DNA from: Polaribacter sargassicola
GTDB lineage: Bacteria > Bacteroidota > Bacteroidia > Flavobacteriales > Flavobacteriaceae
NCBI RefSeq assembly: GCF_021991835.1
Contig: NZ_JAHDAU010000003.1
Span: 248,001 to 312,000, forward strand
Direction: 5' to 3'
Length of the DNA stretch: 64,000 bases
Below are positions 35,806 to 45,716 of this stretch, piece after piece (the first letter of the stretch is position 1; each line of letters begins with the position of its first letter). The notes beneath the pieces were generated by a model, which saw only the letters and a program-made list of their open reading frames with translations, made no database searches and was not told where the DNA came from. A program made the translations under genes and the position numbers.

Positions 35806-36855
35806 TTATATAATTAACATTGCATCACCGTAAGTAGAAAAATTATATTTTTCTTTTACAGCTAATTTATATGCTTCCATTAAAAAATCGTACCCTGCAA
35901 ATGCTGCAGCTTGCATCATTAAAGTAGATTTTGGTAAATGAAAATTAGTTATCATTGCATTAGCGATACTAAAATCATAAGGAGGAAAAATAAATTTATT
36001 TGTCCAACCTTCGTAAGCATTTAACTCTCCTTTAGAAGACACAGAAGACTCTATAGTTCTCATAACAGTTGTACCAACAGCACAAACTCTTCTTTTATCT
36101 CTTTTAGCAGCGTTTATCTTTTGTACAGATTCTTCTGGAATAAAAATTTGTTCAGAATCCATTTTATGTTTAGATAAATCTTCTACCTCTACCGGGCTAA
36201 ATGTACCTAAACCAACATGTAAAGTAGTTTCTGCAAAGTCTACTCCTTTTATTTCTAAACGCTTCATTAAGTGTTTAGAAAAGTGTAAACCAGCTGTAGG
36301 TGCAGCAACTGCTCCTTCATTTTTAGCATAAATAGTTTGGTAACGCTCTTCATCTTCTGGCTCTACTTCTCTATTTATTGCTTTTGGTAAAGGCGTTTCT
36401 CCTAATTCTAATAACTTAGCTCTAAACTCTTCATAACTTCCATCAAATAAAAAACGTAATGTTCTTCCTCTAGAAGTTGTATTGTCTATTACTTCTGCTA
36501 CTAAACTATCATCATCACCAAAAAATAATTTGTTACCGATTCTTATTTTTCTTGCCGGATCTACTAAAACATCCCACAATCTATTTTCTGCATTTAACTC
36601 TCTTAAAAGAAAAACCTCTATTCTAGCACCTGTTTTTTCTTTATTACCATACATTCTTGCAGGAAAAACTTTGGTGTTGTTTAGCATTAAAATATCTCCT
36701 TCATCAAAATAATTGATAACATCTTTAAAAGTTTTATGCTCAATTGTTTGTTCCTTTCTGTTTAAGACCATTAATCGAGATTCATCTCTATGTTCTGCAG
36801 GATAATTAGCCAATAAATCTTTTGGCAATTCAAAATCAAAGTTTGATAATTTCAT
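35806..36855 (-). CDS. queA: tRNA preQ1(34) S-adenosylmethionine ribosyltransferase-isomerase
   Basis: A 349-aa enzyme of queuosine synthesis that moves ribose from SAM to preQ1 at tRNA position 34. Family blocks are [14 protein letters not shown] (5-18), [57 protein letters not shown] and the final [14 protein letters not shown] end ([11 protein letters not shown]). Length is normal. It has its own promoter in the 74-base gap behind aroA and its own terminator. Confidence 0.96.
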   Translation of the reverse strand: MKLSNFDFELPKDLLANYPAEHRDESRLMVLNRKEQTIEHKTFKDVINYFDEGDILMLNNTKVFPARMYGNKEKTGARIEVFLLRELNAENRLWDVLVDPARKIRIGNKLFFGDDDSLVAEVIDNTTSRGRTLRFLFDGSYEEFRAKLLELGETPLPKAINREVEPEDEERYQTIYAKNEGAVAAPTAGLHFSKHLMKRLEIKGVDFAETTLHVGLGTFSPVEVEDLSKHKMDSEQIFIPEESVQKINAAKRDKRRVCAVGTTVMRTIESSVSSKGELNAYEGWTNKFIFPPYDFSIANAMITNFHLPKSTLMMQAAAFAGYDFLMEAYKLAVKEKYNFSTYGDAMLII

Positions 36856-36879
36856 AAGTATATTTTGCTATAAGAACGG

Positions 36880-36911
36880 CAAATATACGATATGAAGATA
36901 GGCGTTGTCAA
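36880..36911 (-). promoter_or_regulatory. queA promoter
   Basis: On the minus strand TTGACA (36906-36911) is followed after 18 bases by TATATTTG (36880-36887), which fits TAnnTTTG. The ATG lies 24 bases downstream. This is the best two-part promoter match in the window. Confidence 0.6.
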
Positions 36912-36929
36912 GTGTTTAGCTATTTATCT

Positions 36930-38159
36930 TTAAAGTTCGTCTATTTTAATTCCTATTTGTTGCATATCTTCCCAAAATTTTTGGTAAGATTTTGTAACTA
37001 CTTCTGCATTATTTATTTGAATAGGAACTTTTAACGCTAAAGGCGCAAAAGCCATTGCCATTCTATGATCATTATAAGTTTTAATGGCAATATTTTTGTG
37101 GATAATATTTGTTATTTCTAAATGTAAAGTTTCATTAGTTACCGTAATTTTAGCACCTAATTTAGATAACTCATCATGCAAAGCTACTAACCTGTCTGTT
37201 TCTTTAATTTTTAAAGTATGTAAACCTGTTAAATTACAAGCAATTTCTTCTGCAAAACAGGTTACAGCTATAGTTTGTGCAATGTCTGGAGCATTTTTTA
37301 AATCTATTTCTAAAACCTCTTTACTTGTATCTTTTACTTTTTTAAGAGTGATAAAATTCTCACCAAAAGTGGTTTCTACCCCAAAATGTTGATAAATTTC
37401 TGCCAAACAAGAATCTCCTTGCAAACTTTCTTTTTTATAGGCAGATAACTGTATTTTAGAACCAATTTCAGACAAAGCTATAATAGAATAAAAATAACTG
37501 GCAGAAGACCAATCAGACTCTACAACTACAGTTTGTTTTTCTATTGATTTTTTTGGTAAAACTTTTACAATATTTCCTTCAAAAGAATTTTCTATTCCTA
37601 ATTGAGTTAATAAACTCAATGTCATTTTAATATAAGGTACAGAAGTTATTTTACCTATTAGCTCAATCTCTAAACCTTTTTCTAATTTAGAAGCAATTAG
37701 TAATAAAGATGATATGTATTGGCTACTTACATTACCATTTATCTGTACTTTTTCTTTGTTAATATTTGTCCCTTTAATTCTAATTGGCGGATACCCTTCT
37801 TTGGCTTCATAAGATATATTTGCACCTAAATCTTTTAAAGCGTTCACCAAAATTTCAATAGGTCTATTTTGCATTCTTTCAGAACCTGTAAGCACAGTTT
37901 CTCTACCTTTATTTATAGCAAAATAAGAAGTTAAAAAACGCATTGCAGTACCAGCATGACCAATATTAACCAGTTCATCACTTGTTGTTAGCGCATGTTG
38001 CATGTGCACAGAATCATCAGAATCAGATAAGTTTTCTATAGCAAGTTCTGTAAATAACTTTTGTAAAATCAACAATCTATTCGATTCGCTTTTAGAACCA
38101 GAAATCGTTATTTTTTGGTCTACCTTTTTATCCTCTAAAACATTTAACAATATGTCCAT
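36930..38159 (-). CDS. aroA: 3-phosphoshikimate 1-carboxyvinyltransferase (EPSP synthase)
   Basis: A 409-aa enzyme of the shikimate pathway that joins PEP to shikimate-3-phosphate. It has SGSKSESNRLLI near residue 20 (SKS.SNR), GHAGTAMRFLTSYFA (near 67-81), SSQYISSLLL, ESDWSSASYFY, IKETDRL and YNDHRMAMAFAPLAL. The usual GNAGT is GHAGT here, as seen in other members of the phylum. It is shorter than many AroA proteins (about 430) but all substrate loops are present. It is divergent from the BNR-repeat gene. Confidence 0.94.
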   Translation of the reverse strand: MDILLNVLEDKKVDQKITISGSKSESNRLLILQKLFTELAIENLSDSDDSVHMQHALTTSDELVNIGHAGTAMRFLTSYFAINKGRETVLTGSERMQNRPIEILVNALKDLGANISYEAKEGYPPIRIKGTNINKEKVQINGNVSSQYISSLLLIASKLEKGLEIELIGKITSVPYIKMTLSLLTQLGIENSFEGNIVKVLPKKSIEKQTVVVESDWSSASYFYSIIALSEIGSKIQLSAYKKESLQGDSCLAEIYQHFGVETTFGENFITLKKVKDTSKEVLEIDLKNAPDIAQTIAVTCFAEEIACNLTGLHTLKIKETDRLVALHDELSKLGAKITVTNETLHLEITNIIHKNIAIKTYNDHRMAMAFAPLALKVPIQINNAEVVTKSYQKFWEDMQQIGIKIDEL

Positions 38160-38214
38160 TCTAAAAATTGATTTTATTTCTTATTTTTAAATTTCTAACT
38201 TACAACTTACCAAC

Positions 38215-41200
38215 ATGAAAAAAGTACTTTTTTTGGCAATTTGCATCTTTTTTTCTGCAAATGCCAAAGTTAATGCACAAAAAAAATCTACCAAAGTTTC
38301 TGATGAATATTTTAGCGCAATAAAATGGAGAAACATTGGCCCTTTTAGAGGTGGAAGAAGTGCCGCTGTAACAGGTGTTTCTAACAAAGTCAATCTTTTT
38401 TATATGGGAGCAACTGGTGGTGGAGTTTGGAAAACTACTGACGCGGGTAATAGTTGGCAAAATATTTCTGACGGATTTTTTGGAGGTTCTGTAGGTGCCG
38501 TAGCGGTTTCTGAATCGGATAACAATGTAATATATGTTGGTATGGGAGAAAAAACAGTTCGTGGTAATGTTTCTTCTGGTGATGGAGTTTGGAAATCTGA
38601 AAACGCCGGTAAAACTTGGAAACACATAGGTTTAAAAACTTCTAGACATATTTCTAGAATGCGTATTCACCCAAAAAACTCTAATATTGTTTTTGCAGGA
38701 GTTATGGGAGATTTATACAAACCTACCCAAGAAAGAGGTGTTTACAAAACAACTGATGGCGGAGAAACTTGGCGAAAAGTATTATTTTCTAATGAAGATT
38801 CTGGGGTAGTAGATTTAGTAATAGACCCTAATAATCCAAGAATTTTATACGCAACCACATGGAATGTTAGAAGAACTCCTTATAGTTTATCATCAGGCGG
38901 AGAAGGTTCTGCTCTATGGAAAAGTACTGATGAAGGTGAAACGTGGACAAACATTTCTACAAATAAAGGTTTACCTAATGGTATTTGGGGAATTGCAGGC
39001 GTTACAGTTTCTCCTGTAAATTCTGATATTGTTTATGCTTTAATAGAAAATAAAAAAGGGGGTGTTTATAAATCTACAGATGCTGGTAAAACATGGAACC
39101 TTATCAATTCTGAAAGAAAATTAAGACAAAGAGCTTGGTATTATACTCGTTTGTACGCAGATACGCAAGATGAAAATATTTTATATGTTTTAAATGTACG
39201 TTACCACAAATCTACAGATGGTGGAAAAACGTACAAAACTTATAATGCACCTCATGGAGACCATCATGATTTATGGATTGCACCAGAAGACAACCAAAGA
39301 ATGATTATTGGTGATGATGGTGGTGCACAAATTTCTTTTGATGCTGGTGAAAATTGGAGTACAATGAACAATCAGCCAACAGCACAATTTTATAGAGTTA
39401 CTACAGACAACCATTTTCCTTACAGAATTTTAGCGGCACAACAAGACAATTCTACCGTAAGAATTTCTCATAGAACAGATGACAGGTTTATTACCGAATC
39501 TGATTGGTCTTCTACTGCCGGTGGAGAAAGTGCACATATTGCAGTAGATCCTTTAAATGATGATATTGTTTATGGTGGTAGTTATGGTGGTTTGTTAACA
39601 AGAGTTAATCATAAAACAAATGAATCTAGAGCTATAAATGTTTGGCCAGATGACCCAATGGGACATGGTGCAGAAGATTTTAAATATCGTTTTCAATGGA
39701 ATTTTCCAATTCTATTTTCACCAAATAATAAAAAACGATTATACGCAGCTTCTAATCATTTGCATGCCACAGAAAATGAAGGACAATCTTGGAAATTGAT
39801 TAGCCCAGATTTAACAAGAAACGATCCTAAAACTTTAGGACCTTCTGGAGGACCAATAACTAAAGACAATACCGGTGTAGAATATTATGGGACAATTTTT
39901 GCTGTTGCAGAATCTCCTTTAGAACCCGGTTTAATTTACACTGGTTCTGATGATGGATTGGTACACGTTACTAAAAATGATGGAGAATCTTGGAAAAACA
40001 TCACTCCTAAAAAAATGCCAGAATGGATTATGATTAATTGTATAGAAATAGATCCTTTTACAAAAGGTGGTGCTTATATTGTAGGTACAAAATACAAATC
40101 TGGCGATTATAAACCATACATCTATAAAACAAAAAACTATGGTAAATCTTGGGAGTTAATTGTAAGCGGAATTGCAGATGAAGATTTTACAAGGGCTTTA
40201 AGAGCAGATCCTAAACGCAAAGGTTTATTATACGCAGGTACAGAAAGAGGTATGTATATTTCTTTTGATGATGGTAAAAACTGGCAAACTTTTAAACAAA
40301 ACTTACCAATTGTACCAATTACTGATTTGACTATAAAAGATGATAATTTAATTGCAGCAACCCAAGGGCGTGCTCTTTGGATTATTGATGATTTAACACC
40401 TTTACATCAATTAAAAACATCAGAAAAAGAAAATGTTATTTTGTACAAACCAAAAGATGCTTATAATTTATCTGGCGGACGAGGAAGAACTTCTAAAATA
40501 GCAGGAACAAACCATTCTGGTGGTGTAAATATCTATTATTACATTAAAGAATTAACAGAAAAAGATTCCGTTTCTATTTCTATTTTTGACACCAATGATA
40601 ATTTGGTTAAAAAATTCTCTACAAAACCAAATACAGGAAAAAAAGAAGTAAAATTAAAAGTAGAAGAAGGTAATAATGTTTTTAATTGGGATATGATGTA
40701 TGATGGAGCAGAATCTGTAAAAGGTATGATTTTATGGTGGGCTTCGTTATCTGGACCAATGGCTTTGCCTGGTGATTATAAAGTTGAATTAACTGTAAAC
40801 GATATAAAAAAATCACAAAATTTTACGATTGTAAAAAACCCAATGTCTGAAGCTTCTGAAAATGATATGAAAGCTCAGTTTGATTTTATTAATGACATTA
40901 ATAAAAAAATGACTGAAATTCACAAAGCATTAAAGAATGTAAAGAAAATTCGTAGCCAAGTTGATCTATTAAAAAAATCAATAAAAGATAAAAAGAAACA
41001 TAAAGATTTACTTGATTTTGCTAATAAATTGGTAAAAGATATTACTACTATAGAAGAAACATTATATCAAACAAAATCTAAAAGCGGACAAGATCCGTTA
41101 AATTATCCTATTCGTTTAAACAATAAATTAGCACATTTAAATTCTTTAATAAGAACTGGTAATTACGCTCCAACAAATCAAGAAATTGAGTTTAAAAATG

Positions 41201-41319
41201 AAATTACAAAAGTAATTGACTTAGAATTATCTAAACTTTACATCATTTTTAATAATGATGTTAAAGAACTAAATACCAAAGTAAAAGAAAGCAATATAGA
41301 TTTAATTCAGTTAGATTAA
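38215..41319 (+). CDS. exported sortilin/VPS10-like BNR-repeat protein
   Basis: A 1034-aa protein with a signal peptide (to about NAKVNAQ, residue 22) and repeated beta-propeller blades. Blades carry Asp-box-like strings such as KTTDAGNSWQN, KSENAGKTWKH, KTTDGGETWRK, KSTDEGETWTN, KSTDAGKTWNL and TKNDGESWKN (residues about 70-720). A C-terminal part after about 750 is mixed beta and then helical, with many Lys. The family is often called glycosyl hydrolase-like, but no catalytic residues can be pointed to. It may bind proteins or glycans in the periplasm or at the surface. No type IX C-terminal domain is evident. Confidence 0.88.
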   Translation: MKKVLFLAICIFFSANAKVNAQKKSTKVSDEYFSAIKWRNIGPFRGGRSAAVTGVSNKVNLFYMGATGGGVWKTTDAGNSWQNISDGFFGGSVGAVAVSESDNNVIYVGMGEKTVRGNVSSGDGVWKSENAGKTWKHIGLKTSRHISRMRIHPKNSNIVFAGVMGDLYKPTQERGVYKTTDGGETWRKVLFSNEDSGVVDLVIDPNNPRILYATTWNVRRTPYSLSSGGEGSALWKSTDEGETWTNISTNKGLPNGIWGIAGVTVSPVNSDIVYALIENKKGGVYKSTDAGKTWNLINSERKLRQRAWYYTRLYADTQDENILYVLNVRYHKSTDGGKTYKTYNAPHGDHHDLWIAPEDNQRMIIGDDGGAQISFDAGENWSTMNNQPTAQFYRVTTDNHFPYRILAAQQDNSTVRISHRTDDRFITESDWSSTAGGESAHIAVDPLNDDIVYGGSYGGLLTRVNHKTNESRAINVWPDDPMGHGAEDFKYRFQWNFPILFSPNNKKRLYAASNHLHATENEGQSWKLISPDLTRNDPKTLGPSGGPITKDNTGVEYYGTIFAVAESPLEPGLIYTGSDDGLVHVTKNDGESWKNITPKKMPEWIMINCIEIDPFTKGGAYIVGTKYKSGDYKPYIYKTKNYGKSWELIVSGIADEDFTRALRADPKRKGLLYAGTERGMYISFDDGKNWQTFKQNLPIVPITDLTIKDDNLIAATQGRALWIIDDLTPLHQLKTSEKENVILYKPKDAYNLSGGRGRTSKIAGTNHSGGVNIYYYIKELTEKDSVSISIFDTNDNLVKKFSTKPNTGKKEVKLKVEEGNNVFNWDMMYDGAESVKGMILWWASLSGPMALPGDYKVELTVNDIKKSQNFTIVKNPMSEASENDMKAQFDFINDINKKMTEIHKALKNVKKIRSQVDLLKKSIKDKKKHKDLLDFANKLVKDITTIEETLYQTKSKSGQDPLNYPIRLNNKLAHLNSLIRTGNYAPTNQEIEFKNEITKVIDLELSKLYIIFNNDVKELNTKVKESNIDLIQLD

Positions 41320-41333
41320 ATACTAGTTTTAAT

Positions 41334-41367
41334 AAAAAAAGCGACTTTTTAAGTCGCTTTTTTTTTA
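41334..41367. terminator. bidirectional intrinsic terminator
   Basis: Arms AGCGACTT (41340-41347) and AAGTCGCT (41351-41358) around a 3-base loop, with a run of A before and a run of T after, serve both the plus-strand BNR gene and the convergent small gene. Confidence 0.88.
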
Positions 41368-41649
41368 TTATTTCATTTTCATACTAGTTATGTAAAAGGC
41401 ATATATAAAACTAAAAAAGATTTTATATCCAAAAAAGACTTTCCATTTATCATCGGTAAAATTGTCTTTTGCAACGGTATCAAAATCTCCAGAAAAAATA
41501 GCAGAAGAACTACTTATTAATAAAGAAACAACTGTAACAATTACAAAAAACGGAATTGCAATTTTTGCAAAATTCACCCAAAAAAGCTTCGTTTTTATTT
41601 TAGCTGAGATAATTTTTGCTCCCTCAACAAAATTTTTAATAAAACTCAT
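41368..41649 (-). CDS. small membrane protein of unknown function
   Basis: The 93-aa product has one strong membrane segment (about 29-50) and a second hydrophobic stretch near the C-terminus (KIFFSFIYAFYITSM). I do not recognise a family. It begins 1 base after the MazG-like stop and probably ends the rsmG operon, just before a terminator, which supports it being a real gene. Confidence 0.65.
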   Translation of the reverse strand: MSFIKNFVEGAKIISAKIKTKLFWVNFAKIAIPFFVIVTVVSLLISSSSAIFSGDFDTVAKDNFTDDKWKVFFGYKIFFSFIYAFYITSMKMK

Positions 41650-41650
41650 T

Positions 41651-41977
41651 TTATTGTAATTTTTTATTATTGTGATGTCTATCGTGATCTCTCTTTGTTT
41701 TAATATCTAATTTCTTTTCAAATGCTTCTTGCAAATTAACACCTGTTTGATTTGCCAAACATAAAACCACAAACATAACATCTGCTAATTCTTCACCTAA
41801 ATCTTTATTTTTATCAGATTCTTTTTCGCTTTGCTCTCCGTAACGTCTTGCAATAATACGGGCAACTTCACCAACTTCTTCAGTTAATTGCGCCATATTT
41901 GTTAACTCGTTAAAATAACGAACTCCATGGTTTTTAATCCAATCGTCTACCTGCTTTTGTGCGTTTTCTATATTCAT
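41651..41977 (-). CDS. MazG-like nucleotide pyrophosphohydrolase
   Basis: A 108-aa all-helical protein with the MazG metal motif EEVGEVARII (EExxE, near 31-35) and the second acidic pair LGEELADVMF (near 61-70). Such small MazG/iMazG proteins hydrolyse NTPs or dNTPs to monophosphates, often house-cleaning damaged nucleotides. It lies 42 bases after rsmG. The C-terminus is rich in His, Asp and Arg (DRHHNN). Confidence 0.9.
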   Translation of the reverse strand: MNIENAQKQVDDWIKNHGVRYFNELTNMAQLTEEVGEVARIIARRYGEQSEKESDKNKDLGEELADVMFVVLCLANQTGVNLQEAFEKKLDIKTKRDHDRHHNNKKLQ

Positions 41978-42019
41978 TTTTCTATTCTAAAAATATTGAA
42001 AAAAATTACTTTATAAAAC

Positions 42020-42646
42020 CTATTTGTATTTCATACCTAAATGAACAACTTTTTTAGTTTCAAAAAAGTCTTCATCAAAATAATCTGTTAAATCGTAAAT
42101 TGTTGCAGAAGTATATAATTTTAATTCTTCTGTTAAATCTCCTCCTTTTAAATATAAAATTCCGTTTTTTAAATCGTGATTTTGTTTTTTGGCAATTTTA
42201 CCTTTTGTCCAACCAACAAAAGTTTCCATTTGTGCAACAGCTCTACTTACAATAAAATCATAAGTATCTTTTACTTCTTCTACTCTACTATTTGTAGTTT
42301 TTACATTTTCTAACCCTAAACCAGCAACAACTTCATCTACTACTTTTATTTTTTTACCAATAGAATCTACTAAATGAAACTGCGTTTCTGGAAATAAAAT
42401 TGCTAAAGGAATTCCAGGAAAACCACCACCAGTACCAACATCCATCACTTTAGAGCCGGGTTTAAATTGAGCTACTTTTGCAATACCTAAAGAATGTAAA
42501 ACATGTCTTAAATACAACTCGTCTATATCTTTTCTAGAAACAACATTTATTTTTAAATTCCAATCTTGGTACAACTCTTGCAGTTTAGAAAACTGTTCGG
42601 TTTGTTTTGGTGTTAAATTTTTAAAATATTTGTTTATAATTTGCAT
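42020..42646 (-). CDS. rsmG: 16S rRNA (guanine527-N7)-methyltransferase
   Basis: A 208-aa SAM-dependent methyltransferase. The SAM motif is VMDVGTGGGFPGIPLAI (near 67-83), followed by HLVDSIGKKIKVV and the family element SRAVAQ. The ATG at 42646 is used; a GTG one codon upstream is also possible. The gene carries its own -7 box 23 bases upstream and leads an operon with the MazG-like and small membrane genes. Confidence 0.95.
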   Translation of the reverse strand: MQIINKYFKNLTPKQTEQFSKLQELYQDWNLKINVVSRKDIDELYLRHVLHSLGIAKVAQFKPGSKVMDVGTGGGFPGIPLAILFPETQFHLVDSIGKKIKVVDEVVAGLGLENVKTTNSRVEEVKDTYDFIVSRAVAQMETFVGWTKGKIAKKQNHDLKNGILYLKGGDLTEELKLYTSATIYDLTDYFDEDFFETKKVVHLGMKYK

Positions 42647-42668
42647 CACTCTTTATTTTTTAGAACTG

Positions 42669-42676
42669 CAAAAATA
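42669..42676 (-). promoter_or_regulatory. -7 box of rsmG
   Basis: Minus-strand TATTTTTG fits TAnnTTTG, with TTG-type strings 11-15 bases further upstream that are slightly too close for a standard -33 element. Confidence 0.45.
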
Positions 42677-42742
42677 GTTATTGTTAACAAACAATTAGTA
42701 ACAAAAACTAACGTTTATCATATAATACAACTACAAAATGCA

Positions 42743-42750
42743 TATTTTTG
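42743..42750 (+). promoter_or_regulatory. -7 box of the fatty acid desaturase gene
   Basis: TATTTTTG fits TAnnTTTG and lies 19 bases before the ATG at 42770. A TTTA lies in the -33 region. It is back to back with the rsmG -7 box in a 120-base divergent region. Confidence 0.45.
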
Positions 42751-42769
42751 CATCTCATATACAATTTAA

Positions 42770-43861
42770 ATGAATACAATAAAGTTTTCGAGAGTAGATA
42801 AAGCTAAGTTTTTTAGAACTCTTAACAAAAGAGTAAATACATATTTTAAAGAAAATGATATTAAAAGAACTGGTAATTGGAAGTTATATTCTAAAGCAGT
42901 AATTATGTTCTCTCTTTTTTTAATTCCTTTTATTTTAATTTTAACCGTATCTATGCCTCAATGGGTTATGGTTTTATTAATGGTAGTTACAGGAGTTGGA
43001 ATGGCGGGTGTTGGCATGAATGTTATGCACGATGCTAATCATGAATCTTTTTCTAAAAGAAAATGGGTTAATAAATTAATGGGTAGCAGTATTTATATAC
43101 TTGCTGGAAATGTATATAATTGGAAAGTACAACACAATGTTTTACACCATACTTTTACAAATGTAGAAGGCCATGATGAAGATATTGACGCGGGTAGAAT
43201 TATTCGTTTTTCTTTACACTCTAAGTGGTTAAAAATCCATAAAATTCAAAAATATTATTCAATTTTTTTGTATGGTTTATTAACTATAAACTGGGCAATT
43301 ACTACAGATATTAAACAAATGCACCGTTATTTAAAACGTAAATTATCCTACGGTAAATTTCCTAATCCAAAAATAGAGTGGACAAAATTAGTAATTTCTA
43401 AAATTGCCTATTATGCATTATGGATTGCGTTACCTATTTTAGTTTTAGACATTTCTTGGTGGAAAGTTTTAATTGGGTTCTTTGTAATGCATTATACTGC
43501 AGGTATGATTTTAAGTTTGGTTTTTCAATTAGCGCATATTGTACCTAATACAGAAATGCCTTTACCAGATAAAGATGGTAATTTAGAGCACACTTGGGCA
43601 GTCCATCAATTATACACAACATCTAACTTTGCGCCTAGTAACTGGTTGGTAAATTTCTATACAGGAGGTTTAAATCATCAAGTTGAACATCATATTTTTC
43701 CACATATTTCTCATGTACATTACAGCAAATTAGCTAAAATTGTAAAAGAAACCGCAAATGAATTTAATTTGCCTTATAATGAGTATGCAACCATGCGTAA
43801 AGCCATTATAGAACATTTTAAACATTTGGGAGTTTTAGGTAAAAATCCAGAATTAGCGTAA
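42770..43861 (+). CDS. membrane fatty acid (acyl-lipid/acyl-CoA) desaturase
   Basis: A 363-aa di-iron membrane enzyme with three His boxes: HDANHESF (near 88-95), HNVLHHTF (near 123-130) and NHQVEHHIFPHISH (near 300-313). Helices at about 42-85 and 205-250 frame them. The QVEHH box fits front-end or delta-9-type lipid desaturases that keep membranes fluid, as expected for a cold marine organism (inference). The aminotransferase gene follows after 18 bases. Confidence 0.92.
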   Translation: MNTIKFSRVDKAKFFRTLNKRVNTYFKENDIKRTGNWKLYSKAVIMFSLFLIPFILILTVSMPQWVMVLLMVVTGVGMAGVGMNVMHDANHESFSKRKWVNKLMGSSIYILAGNVYNWKVQHNVLHHTFTNVEGHDEDIDAGRIIRFSLHSKWLKIHKIQKYYSIFLYGLLTINWAITTDIKQMHRYLKRKLSYGKFPNPKIEWTKLVISKIAYYALWIALPILVLDISWWKVLIGFFVMHYTAGMILSLVFQLAHIVPNTEMPLPDKDGNLEHTWAVHQLYTTSNFAPSNWLVNFYTGGLNHQVEHHIFPHISHVHYSKLAKIVKETANEFNLPYNEYATMRKAIIEHFKHLGVLGKNPELA

Positions 43862-43879
43862 ATAACAACTAACAATACA

Positions 43880-45067
43880 ATGACACATCCATTATCGGAC
43901 AGAATTAAAAGTTTACCAGCATCGCAAACTTTAGCGATGGCTGCTAAAGCAAGAGAACTAAGAAACGAAGGTAAAGATATAATTGGTTTAAGTTTAGGTG
44001 AACCAGACTTTAATACTCCAGATTTTATTAAAGAAGCTGCCATTGAAGCTATTAACCAAGATTATAACTCTTATACACCTGTAGATGGTTATGCAGAATT
44101 AAAAGATGCCATTACTGTAAAGTTTAAAAGAGATAATAACGTAGAATACAAAGCTAGCCAAATTGTAGTATCAACAGGTGCAAAACAATCTATTGCAAAT
44201 GTAATGCAAGTTTTATTAAACCCTGGTGATGAAGTTTTATTACCTTGCCCTTATTGGGTAAGTTATTCTGCAATTGCTACTTTATGTGAAGCAACTCCTG
44301 TAGAAATCCCTTCTTCTATAGATACTAATTTTAAAATTACTGCAGATCAATTAGAAGCTGCAATTACACCAAAAACGAAGTTAATTTTATTTAACTCGCC
44401 AAACAACCCTAGTGGTGTAATGTATAGTAAAGAAGAATATGAAGCATTAGCTGCTGTGTTAGAAAAATACCCTAACATTTATGTAATGTCTGATGAAATA
44501 TATGAGCATATAAACTACGAAGCAAAACCTTTTAGTTTTGCTGCAATACCAAGTATGTACGACAGAACAATTACTGTTAACGGTTTAGCAAAAGCATTTG
44601 CTATGACAGGTTGGAGAATTGGTTTTATTGGAGCTCCAGAATGGATTGCAAAAGCATGTACTAAATTACAAGGGCAAATTACTTCTGGTACTAACTGTAT
44701 AGCACAACGTGCAGCAATTACTGCTTTATTAGCATCACCAGAAAAGGTGCAATATATGGTTGATGAGTTTAAAAACCGTAGAGAAATTATTATTGGTTTA
44801 CTAAAAGAAATTGATGGTGTTAACATTAGTACTCCTGATGGAGCTTTTTATGTTTTTCCAGATATTTCTGCATTTTTTGGTAAAACCATTAAAGGTAAAG
44901 AAATTAAAACTGCTTCAGACTTTGCAATGTTATTGTTAGAAGAAGCAAATGTAGCAACTGTAACTGGTGATGCTTTTGGTGCACCTAGTTGTATAAGAAT
45001 TTCTTATGCTGCTTCTGAAGCTCAAATTAGAGAAGCTATTAAAAGAATTAAAGAAGTTTTAAGCTAA
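43880..45067 (+). CDS. class I aspartate-type aminotransferase
   Basis: A 395-aa PLP enzyme. It shows LSLGEPDFNTPDF (near 36-48), substrate and PLP contacts in LFNSPNNPSGVMY (near 169-181), SDEIYEHI, the Schiff-base Lys in NGLAKAFAMTGWRIGF (near 232-247), and the C-terminal CIRISYAAS with the carboxylate-binding Arg. Most members of this subgroup are aspartate aminotransferases with some prephenate activity. It is followed by a clear terminator. Confidence 0.94.
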   Translation: MTHPLSDRIKSLPASQTLAMAAKARELRNEGKDIIGLSLGEPDFNTPDFIKEAAIEAINQDYNSYTPVDGYAELKDAITVKFKRDNNVEYKASQIVVSTGAKQSIANVMQVLLNPGDEVLLPCPYWVSYSAIATLCEATPVEIPSSIDTNFKITADQLEAAITPKTKLILFNSPNNPSGVMYSKEEYEALAAVLEKYPNIYVMSDEIYEHINYEAKPFSFAAIPSMYDRTITVNGLAKAFAMTGWRIGFIGAPEWIAKACTKLQGQITSGTNCIAQRAAITALLASPEKVQYMVDEFKNRREIIIGLLKEIDGVNISTPDGAFYVFPDISAFFGKTIKGKEIKTASDFAMLLLEEANVATVTGDAFGAPSCIRISYAASEAQIREAIKRIKEVLS

Positions 45068-45092
45068 AAAACTTCTCTAAAATAATTTATTT

Positions 45093-45121
45093 AAAAATCC
45101 ATCTTTTAGATGGATTTTTTT
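45093..45121 (+). terminator. intrinsic terminator of the aminotransferase transcript
   Basis: Arms AAAAATCCATCT (45093-45104) and its complement (45108-45119) around a 3-base loop, followed by T residues. Confidence 0.88.
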
Positions 45122-45195
45122 GTTAGAATACTTTTCTAAAAAAAGGATATCAATAAAAAACAAACTTATTATTGTTTATATTAATTTACTGAAAT

Positions 45196-45531
45196 ATGAA
45201 TTATAACAACAAAAAATTTAAACCAATTCAAAATTCTGAAAACGGAGAAACAACATCAGAAACAATTTTTGAATACAAACAGACAGAAAACATTATTACT
45301 TCTAATTATTCTGGAGGACAAATAATCTGTGGTCATTTAATTGGTTTGGTTGATGATGATGGAAATATTGAAATGCGCTACCATCAAGTGAATACAAAAA
45401 ACAAATTAATGACAGGAATTTGCTTTTCTAAACCAGAAATTACCGCAAATGGAAAAATAAGACTGCACGAAACCTGGCAATGGACTTCTGGTGATAAAAC
45501 AAAAGGTAAATCTATTTTAGAAGAAATTTAA
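45196..45531 (+). CDS. conserved hypothetical small protein
   Basis: A 111-aa protein without signal or membrane segment, predicted to be mostly beta strands (for example GQIICGHLIGLVDDDGNIEMRYHQ and GKIRLHETWQW). Related proteins are sometimes labelled N-acetylglutamate synthase in databases, but no acetyltransferase motif is visible and I would not use that name. A 20-base inverted repeat with arms AAACAA/TTGTTT (45158-45177) lies upstream. Confidence 0.75.
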   Translation: MNYNNKKFKPIQNSENGETTSETIFEYKQTENIITSNYSGGQIICGHLIGLVDDDGNIEMRYHQVNTKNKLMTGICFSKPEITANGKIRLHETWQWTSGDKTKGKSILEEI

Positions 45532-45716
45532 GTTTTTTTTATAGCTAAACAACTATGTAAATTCTAATTTTATTTTTAATTATTGTTCTAGAAAAAAACA
45601 AACTACAATATTTACCTTGTAGAGATATTAAGCACAAATCAATTTGTAAATACTTTTCTATTTAGATTTTTTACTACCTTTATCCTCTCTATTTTTAATT
45701 TATTAGATAACAATAT

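Noticed and set aside
38200..38625. 141-codon open frame on the minus strand at the start of the BNR-repeat gene
   Set aside because: Composition reflects the propeller codons in reverse; the plus-strand gene has a signal peptide and repeats.
45158..45177. AAACAA/TTGTTT inverted repeat as an operator
   Set aside because: Short arms in AT-rich DNA without a second copy or adjacent regulator; noted in the gene entry only.
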